A stretch of DNA of 64,000 nt from Cyrtodaria siliqua (Eukaryota > Mollusca > Bivalvia > Adapedonta > Hiatellidae), in contig JAWPHD010003069.1 in NCBI GenBank assembly GCA_037043455.1, positions 62,001 to 126,000 on the forward strand, in the 5' to 3' direction. Made by a program: the position numbers and the translations under genes. Position 1 is the stretch's first letter; every line of letters begins with the position of its first letter. Below, in pieces: positions 45,829 to 57,644 of the stretch. Below the pieces are notes generated by a model. It was not told where the DNA came from. It was given only the letters and a program-made list of their open reading frames with translations, and ran no database searches.

Positions 45829-47168
45829 TACGAGGGGCATTCTGAAAGTTCTGATAATGGGCGTATAACTCTGCGTAGAATTTATCGATTTTTATAAATT
45901 ATACATGTAATGAAAGCGTGAACATTACCGCGTCTGCTTGTGCCCGTTTTCCTCGTGCTAAGCGTGTGGGTAAATAAACGTGGCGCATGTTATCAGGCAT
46001 GGTTTTATGCGTCGGTAATAATTAAGCGTAAATGTACAAAAATGGCGAAAGAAGAGCAGAGGGTCTATGTAAAAGTGCAGTCGCTGCTAAACTGTTCGGC
46101 ACAGGAAATAAAAGCCGATTTGGATAAAGTACATGGAAATGATGCTCTGTCGTATCCTACCGTTGCTAGATGGTCAGCTCGATTTAAAGACGGCAGAAAA
46201 ATGGTTGAAGATGACCCACTTTCAGGACGGCCTTTAACGGCATTTTGTGAAAATGACGTCATTTCCGTTAAGAAAGCAGTTGATGAGGATGCACGTTACA
46301 CGGTGGACGAGTTAGCTGACATATGTGGCCTTAGTTCGGGGGCGTTTTTCACCATTTTGAAGGATAAACTTAAACTCAGGAAGGTCTGCGCACGACGGAT
46401 CCCCCATTTGCTGACCGACCACCAAAAACAGGAGCGTGTTAGAATTGCGACAGAATTATTGGCAGTTTATGAACACTGTGATGATAGACGGCTATTTGAC
46501 ATTGTGACAGGTTATGAAACTTGGGTATCGTTCTTTGAGCCGGACGGAAAGGAAAATAACAAAGTTTGGGTTGGACAAAATGGAGAAAGGCCACAAATTG
46601 CCCGACGTTCTAGAAAGGTCAAACGGGTTTTGTATGCATTATTTTTTGATGCACGTGAAATGGTACTTCAGTTTCCTGTCCCAGAATGCACCACTGTCAC
46701 GGGAAGGGTTTATGCTGAGAAGATTTTACCTGCCGTCGTAAATCATTATTTAGAGGCCCCTCCATGAACCGGGGTGCGGGGACTTAAACTTCTCCATGAC
46801 AACTCTCCGGCACACAAGTCAGCTGTCGGAATGGATTATTTGAAGACCAATGGACTTCATACTTTGCAACATCCACCATACAGCCCAGACCTATCACCTT
46901 GTGATTTTTGGCTGAATCCATATATCAAGCAGTGCCTTAGAGGTCGCCGGTTTGAGACCCGCACAGCTGTTGGACGCGCCTTATTCCAATGCACAAGTAC
47001 TATACCCAAATCGGACTATAAAAAAGCATTTTCTAATTGGATCGTCTGAAAAAGTGTATACAAGTCAACGGAGAATACTTTGAGGGACTACAATAGACAA
47101 ATTTCACCAAGTAAGAGCAGTATTACTAATCCGCACACATTATCAAAACTTTCAGAATGCCCCTCGTA
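45829..47168 (+). mobile_element. mariner transposon, complete ends, dead transposase
   Basis: Inverted repeats 45829-45859 and 47138-47168 match at 30 of 31 positions (TACGAGGGGCATTCTGAAAG at the left). TA is duplicated at both sides (45827-45828, 47169-47170). The length of 1340 bp and a single intronless transposase are typical of mariner. The near-perfect ends indicate that this copy is not ancient, or is mobilised in trans. Confidence 0.95.
46042..47049 (+). pseudogene. mariner D,D34D transposase, inactivated
   Basis: The most likely start is ATG 46042 (MAKEEQRVYVKVQSLL); the frame stays open further upstream. Domains: N-terminal helix-turn-helix pair (DALSYPTVARWSARFKDGR, then DEDARYTVDELADICGLSS), and the DDE core. 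The first catalytic Asp is replaced by Tyr in TGYETW (family: TGDEXW). The second is present in LLHDNSPAH, and the third in YSPDLSPCDFW, with exactly 34 residues between them, which defines D,D34D mariner. An in-frame TGA at 46765-46767 splits the protein; CGA to TGA is the likely change. The two ORFs (to 46767, and 46774-47049) are one broken gene of about 335 codons. It cannot be active. Confidence 0.95.
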
Positions 47169-47170
47169 TA

Positions 47171-47424
47171 GTGTGGTTATTCAAATACAGGGTTTAGCTC
47201 TCATTAATATGTATGAAAAACGTAAGAGTCTTTTTGTTTTGTTTTTCAGAAATCCATGTTATTAAGTCAACGAGCTAAAAGGTCTGATTGTTTTATTTCC
47301 ATTGGATGAATATACAATTTTGCTGCTGAAAAGTACTGACTATTCTAAAACCTGTTCAATGTATTTTTTAATTATTGTCTTTAAAAAATTAATCAACATC
47401 AATTTCAGAGGAAGATCCTTTTTT
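47171..47424. other. spacer
   Basis: AT-rich, nothing recognised. TTTTTTGTTCAG at 47422-47433 just before the next array looks acceptor-like, but no exon follows. Confidence 0.35.
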
Positions 47425-47433
47425 GTTCAGCAT

Positions 47434-48655
47434 ATATGTTGGGGTGTGATAGTTTGTACATTGTATCTTATATTGATATATGGTGGGGTGTGCTAGTTTG
47501 TACATTGTATCTTATATTGATATATATATAGTTTGTACATTGCATCTTATATTGATATATGGTGGGGTGTGATAGTTTGTACATTGTATCTTATATTGAT
47601 ATATGGTGGGATGTGATAATTTGTACATTGTATCTTATAGTGATATATGGTGGGATGTGATAGTTTGTACATTGTATCTTATATTGATATATGGTGGGAT
47701 GTGATAGTTTGTACATTGTATCTTATATTGATATTTGGTGGGATGTGATAGTTTGTACATTGTATATTATATTGATATATGGTGGGATGTGATAGTTTGT
47801 ACATTGTATCTTATATTGATATATGGTGGGATGTGATAGTTTGTACATTGTATCTTATATTGATATATGGTTGGATGTGATAGTTTTTACATTGCATCTT
47901 ATATTGATATATGGTGGGATGTGATAGTTTGTACATTGTATCTTATATTGATATATGGTGGGATGTGATAGTTTGTACATTGTATCTTATAGTGATATAT
48001 GGTGGGATGTGATAGTTTGTACATTGCATCTTATATTGATATATGGTGGGATGTGACAGTTTGTACATTGTATCTTATATTGATATATGGTGGGATGTGA
48101 CAGTTTGTACATTGTATCTTATTGATATATGGTGGGGTGTGATAGTTTGTACATTGTATCTTATATTGATATATGGTGGGATGTGATAATTTGTACATTG
48201 TATCTTATATTGATATATGGTGGGATGTGATAGTTTGTACATTGTATCTTATAGTGATATATGATGAAGTGATAGTTTGTACCTTGTATCTTATAGTGAT
48301 ATATGATGAAGTGATAGTTTGCACATTGTATCTTATATTGATATATGGTGGGGTGTGATAGTTTGTACATTGTATCTTATATTGATATATGGTGGGGTGT
48401 GCTAGTTTGTACATTGTATCTTATATTGATATATGGTGGGATGTGATATATGGTACATTGTATATTATAGTGATATATGGTGGGATGTGATAGTTTGTAC
48501 ATTGTATCTTATATTGATATATGGTGGAATGTGATAGTTTGAACATTGTATCTTATATTGATATATGATGGAATGTGATAGTCTGTACTTTGTATCTTAT
48601 ATTGATATATGATGAAGTTTGATTGTACATTGTATCTTATTTTGATGTATCGTAA
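47434..48655. repeat. 44 bp minisatellite
   Basis: About 28 copies of GTGGGATGTGATAGTTTGTA, CATTGTATCTTATATTG, ATATATG. Copies vary by single substitutions; some carry partial deletions near 47520 and 48265. No splice site of a visible exon adjoins it. ORFs in this stretch are repeat translations. Confidence 0.93.
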
Positions 48656-48734
48656 TTGCATCATGTAAATAAGCATATTTAATTGTTAAATCATATATGG
48701 ACATAAAATAAGCTTACCATAGTTTACATAAGCC

Positions 48735-50933
48735 CAACATAGTCCTGTATTGGCCTTTACATAAGTGTAACATAGTCCTGTATGGGCCTTTACATAAATC
48801 TAACACAGTCATGTATGGGTCTTGCATAAACCTATGGCAATCATGTAGGCCTTACATAAGCCCAACACAATTCTGTACAGGCCCTACATAAGCCCAACAC
48901 TATCCTGTACAGGCCCTACATAAGCCCAACACTATCCTGTACAGGCCCTACATAAGCCCAACACTATCCTGTATGGGCCTTACGTAAGCCCAACACATAT
49001 CTGTATGGGCCTTACATAAGCCAAACACAATTCTGTACAGGTCCTACACAAGCCCAACACTATCCTGTGTGGGCCTTACATAAGCCCAACACATATCTGT
49101 ATGGCCCTTACATAAGCCCAACACTATCCTGTACAGGCCCTACATAAGCCCAACACTATCCTGTACAGGCCCTACAAAAGCCCAACACTAACCTATGCAG
49201 GCCCTACATAAGCCCAACACTATCCTGTATGGGCCTTACATAAGTCCAACACATATCTGTATGAGCCTTACATAAGCCCAACACAATTCTGTACAGGCCC
49301 TACATAAGCCCAACACTATTCTGTATTAGCCTTACATAAGCCCAACACATATCTGTATGGGCCTTACATAAGCCCAACACAATCCTGTATGGGCTTACAT
49401 AAGCCCAACACTATCCTGTATGGGCCTTACATAAGCCCAACACAATCCTGTATGGGCCTTACATAAGCCCAACACAATCCTGTATGGGCCTTACATAAGC
49501 TCAACACTATCCTATATGGGCCCTACATAAGCCCAACAAAATCCTGTATGGGCCCTACATAAGCCAACAAAATCCTGTATGGGCCCTACATAAGCCTAAC
49601 ACAATCCTGTATGGGCCTTACATAAGCCCAACACAATCCTGTATGGGCCCTACATAAGCCCAACACATATCTGTATGGGCCTTACATAAGTCCAACACAT
49701 ATATGTATGGGCCTTACATAAGCCCAACACTAACCAGTATGGGCCTTACATCAGCCCAACACTATCCTGTATGGTCCTTACATAAGCCCAACACTATCCT
49801 GTACAGGCCCTACATAAGCCCAACACTATCCTGTACAGGCCCTACATAAGCCCAACACTAACCTATGCAGGCCCTACATAAGCCCAACACTATCCTGTAT
49901 GGGCCTTACATAAGTCCAACACATATCTGTATGGGCCTTACATAAGCCCAACACAATTCTGTACAGGCCCTACATAAGCCCAACACTATTCTGTATTAGC
50001 CTTACATAAGCCCAACACAATCCTGTATGGGCCTTACATAAGCCCAACACTATCCTGTATGGGCTTTACATAAGCCCAACACAATCCTGTATGGGCCTTA
50101 CATAAGCCCGACACAATCCTGTATGGGCCTTACATAAGCCCGACACAATCATGTATGGGCCTTACATAAGCCCAACACTATCCTATATGGGCCCTACATA
50201 AGCCCAACAAAATCCTGTATGGGCCCTACATAAGCCAACAAAATCCTGTATGGGCCCTACATAAGCCCAACACAATCCTGTATGGGCCCTACATAAGCCC
50301 AACACAATTCTGTATGGGCCTTACATAAGCCCAACACAATCCTGTATGGGCCCTACATAAGCCCAACACATATCTGTATGGGCCTTACATAAGTCCAACA
50401 CATATATGTATGGGCCTTACATAAGCCCAACACTATCCAGTATGGGCCTTACATAAGCCCAACACTATCCTGTATGGGTCTTACATAAGCCCTACACTAT
50501 CCAGTATGGACCTTACATAAGTCCAACACTATCCAGTATGGGCCTTACATAAGCCCTACACTATCCTGTATGGGCCTTACATAAGCCCAACAGTATCCAG
50601 TATGGACCTTACATAAGCCCAACACTATCCTGTATGGGCCTTACATAAGCCCAACACTATCCAGTATGGGCTTTACACAAGTCCAACACTATCCAGTATG
50701 GGCCTTACATAAGCCCAACACTATCCTGTATGGGCCTTACATAAGCCCAACACTATCCAGTATGGACCTTACATAAGCCCAACACTATCCTGTATGGGCC
50801 TTACATAAGCCCAACACTATCCAGTATGGGCCTTACATAAAACCAACACTATCCAGTATAGGCTTTACACAAGTCCAACACTATCCTGTATGGGCCTTAC
50901 ATAAGTCCAACACAACTCTTTTATAGGCCTTAC
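48735..50933. repeat. 32 bp minisatellite next to a candidate donor
   Basis: About 65-70 copies of GCCCAACACTATCCTGTATG, GGCCTTACATAA. On the minus strand each copy reads TTAT|GTAAGGCCCATACAGG, which resembles the donor GATAG|GTAAGGCCTATA of candidate exon 50934-51025 at the array's right edge. Blocks of several variant units (CTGTACAGGCCC, CTGTATTAGCC, ATCTGTATGGGCC) recur in order at about 49080-49350 and 49790-50010, showing large segmental duplication. Confidence 0.93.
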
Positions 50934-51025
50934 CTATCTTGGATGGTTATGTTTACTAATTTGTGTTTTAAAAGTGTGTGCAGATAAACTGTAATCTTAA
51001 CAAACTGACCTTTTTTAAAAAGGAT
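50934..51025 (-). CDS. candidate exon of minus-strand gene
   Basis: A 92 nt stretch between AAATTCCAG and GATAG|GTAAGGCC is open in phase 0: ILFKKGQFVKITVYLHTLLK, HKLVNITIQD. The donor is good and joins a minisatellite, like the other exons here. Its entry phase (0) does not match the exit phase of exon 53419-53522 (1, or 2 if it ends at 53403), so an exon may be missing or the call may be wrong. Confidence 0.42.
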
Positions 51026-51179
51026 CTGGAATTTAACTGTGATTTCATGAGCAGAAAATATCCTATCCACAGATTGACAAAGGGTAAAGACAGACGGACA
51101 AAGGGTAAACTAAATCCTATCTCATTTTATTTGTTCTGATGAGGAACATAAAAATTACTCGGATATAACAAGACAAACA
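51026..51179. other. spacer between exon candidate and array
   Basis: GACAAAGGGTAAA is duplicated (51075-51108). Nothing else seen. Confidence 0.4.
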
Positions 51180-53440
51180 ATGCTTACAGTACCACTGTTT
51201 TACAGGGCTCTGTCAGTGATAGACAATGCTTACAGTGCCACTGTTTTAGAGGGCTCTTGTCAATGATAGACAATGCTTACAGTGCCACTATTTTACATGG
51301 CTCAATCAGTGACAAACAATGCTTACAGAGCCACTGTTTTAGAGGGCTCTGTCAGTGACAAACAATGCTTACACTGCCACTGTTTTACAGGGCTATGTCA
51401 ATGACAGACAATGCTTACAGTGCCACTGTTTTAAAGGGCTCTGTCAGTAACAGACAATGCTTACTGTGCCACTGTTTCACACGGCTCCATCAGTGACAGA
51501 CAATGCTTACAGTGACACTGTTTTACATGGCTCCATCAGTGACAAACAATGCTTACAGTGCCACTGTTTTACAGGGCTCTGTCAGTAACAGACAATGCTT
51601 ACGGTGCCACTGTTTCACATGGCTCCATCAGTGACAGACAATGCTTACAGTGCCACTGTTTTACATGGCTCCATCAGTGAAAAACAATGCTTACAGTGCC
51701 ACTGTTTTACATGGCTCCATCAGTGAAAAACAATGCTTACAGTGCTACTGTTTACATGGCTCCATCAGCGACAGAACATGCTTACAGTGCCACTGTTTTA
51801 CAGGGCTCTACAGACAATGCTTACAGTGCCACTGTTTTATATGGATCCATCAGTGACAAATACTGTGTACTGTGCCACTGTTTTACAGGAGGGCTCCATC
51901 AGTGACAAACAATGCTTACAGAGCCACTGTTTTAGAGGGCTCTGTCAGTGACAAACAATGCTTACAGTGCAACTGTTTTACAGGGCTCTGTCAGTAACAG
52001 ACAATGCTTACAGTGCCACTGTTTTACAGGGCTCTGTCAGTAACAGACAATGCTTATAGTTCCACAGTTTTACATGGCTCTGTCAGTGACAAACAATGCT
52101 TACAGTGCCACTGTTTTACAGGGCTCTGTCAGTAACAGACAATGCTTACAGTGCCACTATTTTACATGACTGTCAGTGACAAACAATGCTTATAGTGCCA
52201 CTGTTTTACAGGGCTCTGTTAGTGTGACAAACAATGCTTACAGTGCCACTGTTTTACAGAGCTCCATCAGTGACAGGCAATGCTTACAGTGTCACTGTTT
52301 TACAGGGCTCTGTTAGTGACAAACAATGCTTACAGTGCCACTGTTTTACAGAGCTCTGTCAGTAACAGACAATGCTTACAGTGCCACTATTTTACAGGGC
52401 TCTGTCAGTGGCAGACAATGCTTACAGTGCCATTGTTTTAAAGGGCTCTGTCAGTGACAGACAATGCTTACAGTGCCAGTTTTACAGGGCTCTGTCAGTG
52501 ACAGACAATGCTTACAGTGCCACTGTTTTACAGGGCTCTGTCAGTGACAGACAATGCTTACAGTGCCACTGTTTTAAAGGGCTCTGTCAGTGACAGACAA
52601 TGCTTACAGTGCCTATATTTTACATGGCTCTGTCAGTGACAGACAATGCTTACAGTGCCACTGTTTTACAGGAGGGCTCCATCAGTGATAAACAATGCTT
52701 ACAGTGCCACTGTTTTACAGGGCTCTGTCAGTAACAGACAATGCTTACAGTGCCACTGTTTTACTGGGCTCTGTCAGTGACAGACAATGCTTACAGTGCC
52801 ACTGTTTTAGAGGGCTCGTCAGTGACAGACAATGCTTACAGTGCCACTATTTTTCATGGCTCTGTCAGTGACAGACAATGATTACAGTGCCACTGTTTTA
52901 CAGGAGGGCTCCATCAGTGACAAACAATGCTTACAGTGCCACTATTATACAGGGCTCTGTCAGTAACAGACAATGCTTACAGTGCCACTATTTTACAGGG
53001 CTCTGTCAGTGACAGACAATGCTTACAGTACCATTGTTTTACAGGGCTCTGTCAGTGACAGACAATGCTAACAGTGCCACTGTTTTACAGAGCTCTGTCA
53101 GTGACAGACAATGCTTACAGTGCCACTGTTTTAGAGGGCTCCGTCAGTGACAGACAATGCTTACAGTGCCTCTATTTTACATGGCTCTGTCAGTGACAGA
53201 CAATGATTACAGTGCCACTATTTTACATGAGGGCTCCATCAGTGACAAACAATGCTTACAGTGCCACTATTTTACAGGGCTCTGTCAGTGACAGACAATG
53301 CTTACAGTGCCACTGTTTACAGGGCTCTGTCAGTGACAGACAATGCTGACAGTACGTACGTGCCACTGTTTTACAGGGCTCCATCAGTGACACAATGCTT
53401 ACAGTGCCACTGTTTTACAGGGCTCCATCAGTAAGGCTAT
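51180..53440. repeat. 46 bp minisatellite built from a minus-strand donor
   Basis: About 48 copies of ACAATGCTTACAGTGCCACT, GTTTTACAGGGCTCTGTCAG, TGACAG. On the minus strand the units with GGCTCCATCAG read CTGATGGAGCCCT|GTAAAACAG, identical to the end of exon 53419-53522 plus its donor, and also carry a second donor-like CACT|GTAAGCATTG. The array thus starts with 13 exon bases and the splice site. Repeat-translation ORFs (MLTVPLFYRALSVTDNAYS) are artefacts. Confidence 0.95.
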
Positions 53441-53522
53441 GGTGAACAGGCACCACTTGTCTGCCAACTGTGGACTACTGCATATCTTGGCTTCCATACA
53501 TTCACCGAAGTCACCCCATATC
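53419..53522 (-). CDS. exon of unidentified minus-strand gene
   Basis: Acceptor GATTTTACTTTCAG; donor GAGCCCT|GTAAAACAG, or alternatively GTGGCACT|GTAAGC 16 bp further (end 53403). AG carried from exon 54754-54862 plus G gives Arg, then IWGDFGECMEAKICSSPQLA, DKWCLFTIALLMEPC. The phase agrees with the upstream exon. The sequence looks like two amphipathic helices; no family recognised. The donor region seeds the 46 bp array. Confidence 0.75.
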
Positions 53523-53869
53523 CTGAAAGTAAAATCATAGCAAATAATTACTAACCTACTCTGTATGCATTAGTCTTCAAGTCATTTTTATTACAATTTT
53601 TAATATTTCTAAATGTAAACAAGAGGCCCAAATGGGCTTGGGCCTGTGGATGCTCTACTTGCTAAAATGGCTCTTATATCAAGGGTTGTCGACATAAAAT
53701 TCCCATCAGTACTTTTTAAAACATTGCAAAACCAACAGGGCTAGGATGGCCTTAGATCGCACACCTGATAATCATGGGCAATAAGTCTGCTGTGTCTAGT
53801 CTGGCATGGGTATTTTTTAATTTGTCCCTCTTTCTTCAATGAATGAAATTTCATAACAAGAGGGCCTTT
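53523..53869. repeat. dispersed repeat edge (ACAAGAGGCCCAAATGGGC)
   Basis: AACAAGAGGCCCAAATGGGC, TTGGGCCTGTGGATGCTC, TACTTGCTAAAATGGCTC at about 53618-53680 resembles the phrases at 18277-18325 and 61695-61745. Non-coding, unknown class. Confidence 0.45.
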
Positions 53870-54545
53870 TTATGGTCACTGGCTAACATGGCTCTTATAA
53901 CATCAACTTGCCCGAGCTTTCATTGATATTAACAATCTGGTAAAGTTTGGTAAACATCGGATGAAAAATGAAGACCCTATCGTCTTAACGAGGTAAAATA
54001 TAGCATTTTGAACTAAATCAAGGGCCATAACTCCTCTGTTACTCGTCCGATCTGGCTGGTTTTCGAACTTGTTCGAGCTTTCATTGACATTAACATTCTA
54101 ATAGAGTTTGGTAAAGATCGGCTGAAAATGAAGGTCCTATTGTCTTAACGAGGCAAAATATAGCATTTTTAACTAAATCAAGGGCCATAACTCTGCTGTT
54201 ACTGGTCCGATCTGGCTGGTTTTCGAAATTTTCCGAGCTTTCATTGATATTAACAATCTCATAATGTTTGGTAAAGATCGGATGAAAAATGAAGGCCCTA
54301 TCGTCTTAACGAGGCAAAATATAGCATGTCTAACTAAATCAAGGGCCATAACTCCGCTGTTACTGTTCCGATCTCACTGGTTTTCGAAATTTTCCGAGCT
54401 TTCATTGATATTAACAATCTGTTAAAGTTTGGTAAAGATTGGATGAAAAATGAAGGCCCTATCGTCTTAACGAGACAAAAGTTAACGACGGACGACGGAC
54501 GGACGACGAACAACTTACCATCCCATAAGCTCTGCTGGCCCTTGG
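53870..54545. repeat. dispersed repeat, ~165 bp units, four copies
   Basis: Same family as 40906-41320. Units hold ACTAAATCAAGGGCCATAAC, CCGATCTGGCTGGTTTTCGA, CATTGATATTAACAATCT and CCCTATCGTCTTAACGAGG. The end is GACGGACGACGGACGGACGA, then CATAAGCTCTGCTGGCCCTT. Confidence 0.85.
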
Positions 54546-54753
54546 CCAAATAAAAACATATTTTATTTCAACATTTTTACAAAATATATATATTGGTAAA
54601 CTAAAAAGTTAATAGGATTGGAACGGAAAAAAAGGCTATATGGCTCTATGGCTCCTAAAAGGAATGAACATGTCAGGCTCATCCTCCATTTACATCGAGA
54701 TAAAATATGGAGAATGGGCCTAGAACCTTCTCACTTGCAGAACTGCAGAGCAC

Positions 54754-54862
54754 CTGCAGAACTGCACAGTTGCTATAAATTCTACTGTAGACACTCCATT
54801 GACGTTGGTGCCACGTTTATTGTTTTTCTGCCACTGCTCTAGTGATTTGAGCGAGATGGCAT
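54754..54862 (-). CDS. exon of unidentified minus-strand gene
   Basis: Acceptor CATTGTTTCAG; donor TTCTGCAG|GTGCTC (a near-duplicate CTGCAA|GTGAGA lies 18 bp on). The 109 nt exon takes G from exon 55760-55951 to make Asp and reads DAISLKSLEQWQKNNKRGTN, VNGVSTVEFIATVQFC, leaving AG for the next exon. Entry and exit phases both match neighbours, which supports it strongly despite the short length. Confidence 0.78.
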
Positions 54863-55046
54863 CTGAAACAATGCAGGGGTCATGATGACCTTTAATGAGC
54901 ATGAACAAAAAATAAAACGAACATGAATTTGTGGGGTTCTAACGGGATCTGCAGTGGCCCTATTCTTTGCCCGGGAACCACATGGGTATCCGTTTGAAAA
55001 TGGTATGTTCTAATAGTGAATTTGAATGGTAAGCATATGGAGAATT

Positions 55047-55445
55047 CGTAGCCAGGGGGGGTGCGTCCGCACCCAATTTTTTTGGACAAAAAATGTTCTA
55101 TAGCTTCTGTCCCTAAATATAGATATAAAAGTCACCAGAATGCATGATTTACCGTTTCAATTTCAAAATTTTCTAGGGGGAGGACCCTCTAACCTGCATG
55201 TATTGAGGTAAGGCCAATAAAAGTGAAATTTCATACAAAAAATGCTCTATAGCTTCTGTCCCTAAATATAGATATAAAAGTCACCAGAATGCATGATTTA
55301 CCGTTTCAATTTCAAAATTTTCTAGGGGGAGGACCCCCTAATCCCCCACCTGCAGGAGGGGGACACCCCCTACCGCACCTACCCCCATCGTCACTTCGTG
55401 GCTCAATTCGCACCCCCCTTTTCAAAAAACTGGCTACGGGCCTGA
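55047..55445. mobile_element. small element with CGTAGCCAG ends and internal duplication
   Basis: CGTAGCCAGGGGGGGTGCG at the left and CTGGCTACGGGCCTGA at the right are inverted. Inside, a block of about 105 bp (CTATAGCTTCTGTCCCTAAA...TTTTCTAGGGGGAGGACCC) is present twice, at about 55097-55190 and 55246-55339. Related to 23930-24205. Non-coding. Confidence 0.65.
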
Positions 55446-55759
55446 GAAATGTTCTTGTGGTCCTTAAATTATTTTGAGGAGTTATTATGCTTTATATCTA
55501 GAAATCTTCTGTATATAAGGCAGAAATATGTCAGAAATATCAAAGTGAATTTTATGTTATTCATGCTGCTTTGTATTGCTTTTATTGAAGTGTCCAAAAT
55601 GTTTGACAAAAAATCTTAATGTCATTGTTTACTTGACCTATAAAAGTGTAAGCCGTTCAGAACTCTCACTTTATGACCTAGTAGATATGATTCATGTATA
55701 TTAAGTTTATTAATTATATTACATTTTGAAAAGTAGACCAACTTGATGAATTGTTTTAC

Positions 55760-55951
55760 CAACTTTATGATTCTGTCTCTGTTGGTTCACAGAGATTTCC
55801 AAATGGTCACCAATTAGTCCTTTGACCTCACAGACAAGGTCACTGTTGTAGACTGACCCTGCTGCGAGGGTCTTGGATGCTTTTTGCTTTTTGCACTCAG
55901 GAATCTCTGTTGGTCTGGGTCTAAATAAAGAGCTTTTGATTGGTCGCCTCA
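55760..55951 (-). CDS. exon of unidentified minus-strand gene
   Basis: Acceptor CATTGGATTCTGCAG; donor AAAGTTG|GTAAAACA. The 192 nt exon reads RRPIKSSLFRPRPTEIPECK, KQKASKTLAAGSVYNSDLVC, EVKGLIGDHLEISVNQQRQN, HKV in the only open frame. It enters with one carried base and leaves one (G). It is basic and probably disordered at first, then more globular. No domain recognised. Confidence 0.78.
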
Positions 55952-56064
55952 CTGCAGAATCCAATGTGTGTCAACAGCCATTGTCATTAAGTTTTCTGTA
56001 TGATAATTTTTGAAGTTTGAAAAGGTTTTCAATCAATCTTTCCCTTAAAGTCCCTAATCCCGCC

Positions 56065-56240
56065 TTCAACAGGCAAATTTTACAACAGATGTACAACGTT
56101 TCTAAACCTACTGATGACGAGGTATATATAACTTACATAATTCGAGAATCCAAACTCTATAGACATAATATAAACGGCTTTTACCAGTCAGGTCAAGCCC
56201 AAAAACTGGAGCATCGAATTAAGAATTATCAACCCATGAA
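56065..56240 (-). repeat. dispersed repeat, partner of 75-255
   Basis: The reverse complement of this stretch aligns with the window's first 255 bases. It underlies the plus-strand ORF 56017-56355, which is therefore not treated as a gene. Confidence 0.7.
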
Positions 56241-56828
56241 TAAACCTATGTTGTTTTATAGCATAATTTTACCGTTATTTAGCGGGTTAGTTTCCTTAAA
56301 GCTACAGACGCTATGTTTCAACAAGTACTATCTCATGTATACAAGTCATCGGTGAAGTTGTTTAAATCGACAAATATTCAAAAAGTTTGTGTATAAGCCA
56401 GAAATTGCTGTAAAGTATCACTTTTTAATCTAGCCTCCATACAGGTAACATCGATAAATATATGGCTTCCGATTATATCTCATTAAAAAAATAGTTGCCC
56501 GGAAGGGGATTTGAATCACGGACCTTGCAATTTTATTCATTCTTTAACCCTTTTGCTGCCAATTTCAAATGTTGTCTGCTGAAATTTGAATTCAAACCTT
56601 CCAGTAATATTGTATATATAAAGTGTTATGGAACTGTTCCATAACATTCGTAATGAATGGTGAACAGTGTAAACCCTCATCAACCTCCACATAGCGTGAA
56701 TGTTGATCTGGGCCTACACTGGTCGCACAATCAATGTTTTCGACTGTGGCAGCAAAAGGGTTAATACATGTAGGTATAATCACACTGGACCACAAATACT
56801 TGTCGGTATGTTGTAACATTTTAAACAG
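56241..56828. other. no gene recognised
   Basis: Contains AAAAGGGTTAA...TTAACCCTTTTGCTGCC inverted phrases (56547-56563 and 56755-56763) that may bracket another short element. No exon found. Confidence 0.35.
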
Positions 56829-57384
56829 TTAAAGAGGCAGTACCTATATCTACGCGATTTTTAATGTAAAATATTAAATACTCAATATTACTGCATTTAT
56901 ATGTATGCAAAGCTATTTTATGAGTATTCTAAGAAGCAACAAGGTTCGTATTTCAGTTCTGTAAATTATTAATTATGATCAAAACAATATCTTGAATAAA
57001 ATGCTGCCCAGCCGTTTATTCCTGCCGGAGAACTCCCGAGTTTTTACGATTTTATCGGACATGCGCAATGCCATTCAGTTGAACGAAAACAAACTACTTG
57101 GGTCAGTTCCGATAGTGAACGAATCGATCGGAACTCGACGCCAATCCGACGAGGCAGTTCCGATTGTAAAAGAATAAGATCGGAAAATTTCCGTAATCGG
57201 CTTGTCTAAAACAATTACGAATACAATTTCAAAAATCCGATCTTTTCTATCCTATTTTTCCCCAGCAAAACGCATATTACATGGGGTGAAATTATTGCCG
57301 TTTACCGTTTTCATAGTCCTCTTTACAATTAAGAAAAGTTTATATCAATTGGTGGACAAAAAGATATAGGTAGAGCATCTTTAA
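56829..57384. mobile_element. MITE with TTAAAGANGCNNTACCTATATC ends
   Basis: TTAAAGAGGCAGTACCTATA at the left and the reverse complement of the right end TTAAAGATGCTCTACCTATA match at 17 of 20 positions. The 556 bp interior has no supported gene. Confidence 0.75.
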
Positions 57385-57644
57385 TGTCTATCATGCAATA
57401 ACTAGCGCACACACATGCACAAACTTATCAACTGTTAAATAAATAGTCGAGATAAAGTTGTTTTGAGACAGAATCCTAGTTTCAAATTTAAAATTTAGTA
57501 TTAATTCCGCATGGTTAATTTACATGTGCAACGTGATGGACTCTATACTGATACATCTTTGAGGTGTGTTCAAAAATGTTATTTTGCATCATGATAAGTG
57601 GTAGTAAATATAGCATGTTCTCAAGAAGTCTCCATGGTTTAATA

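Noticed and set aside
48161..48414. ORFs of about 60-70 residues on both strands
   Set aside because: They are translations of the 44 bp minisatellite.
51641..53434. ORFs of repeating MLTVPLFYRALSVTDNAYS-type protein
   Set aside because: They are translations of the 46 bp minisatellite with all three frames used; no gene evidence.
56017..56355. 112-residue plus-strand ORF
   Set aside because: It overlaps a dispersed repeat shared with 75-255, and has no domain or splice context.
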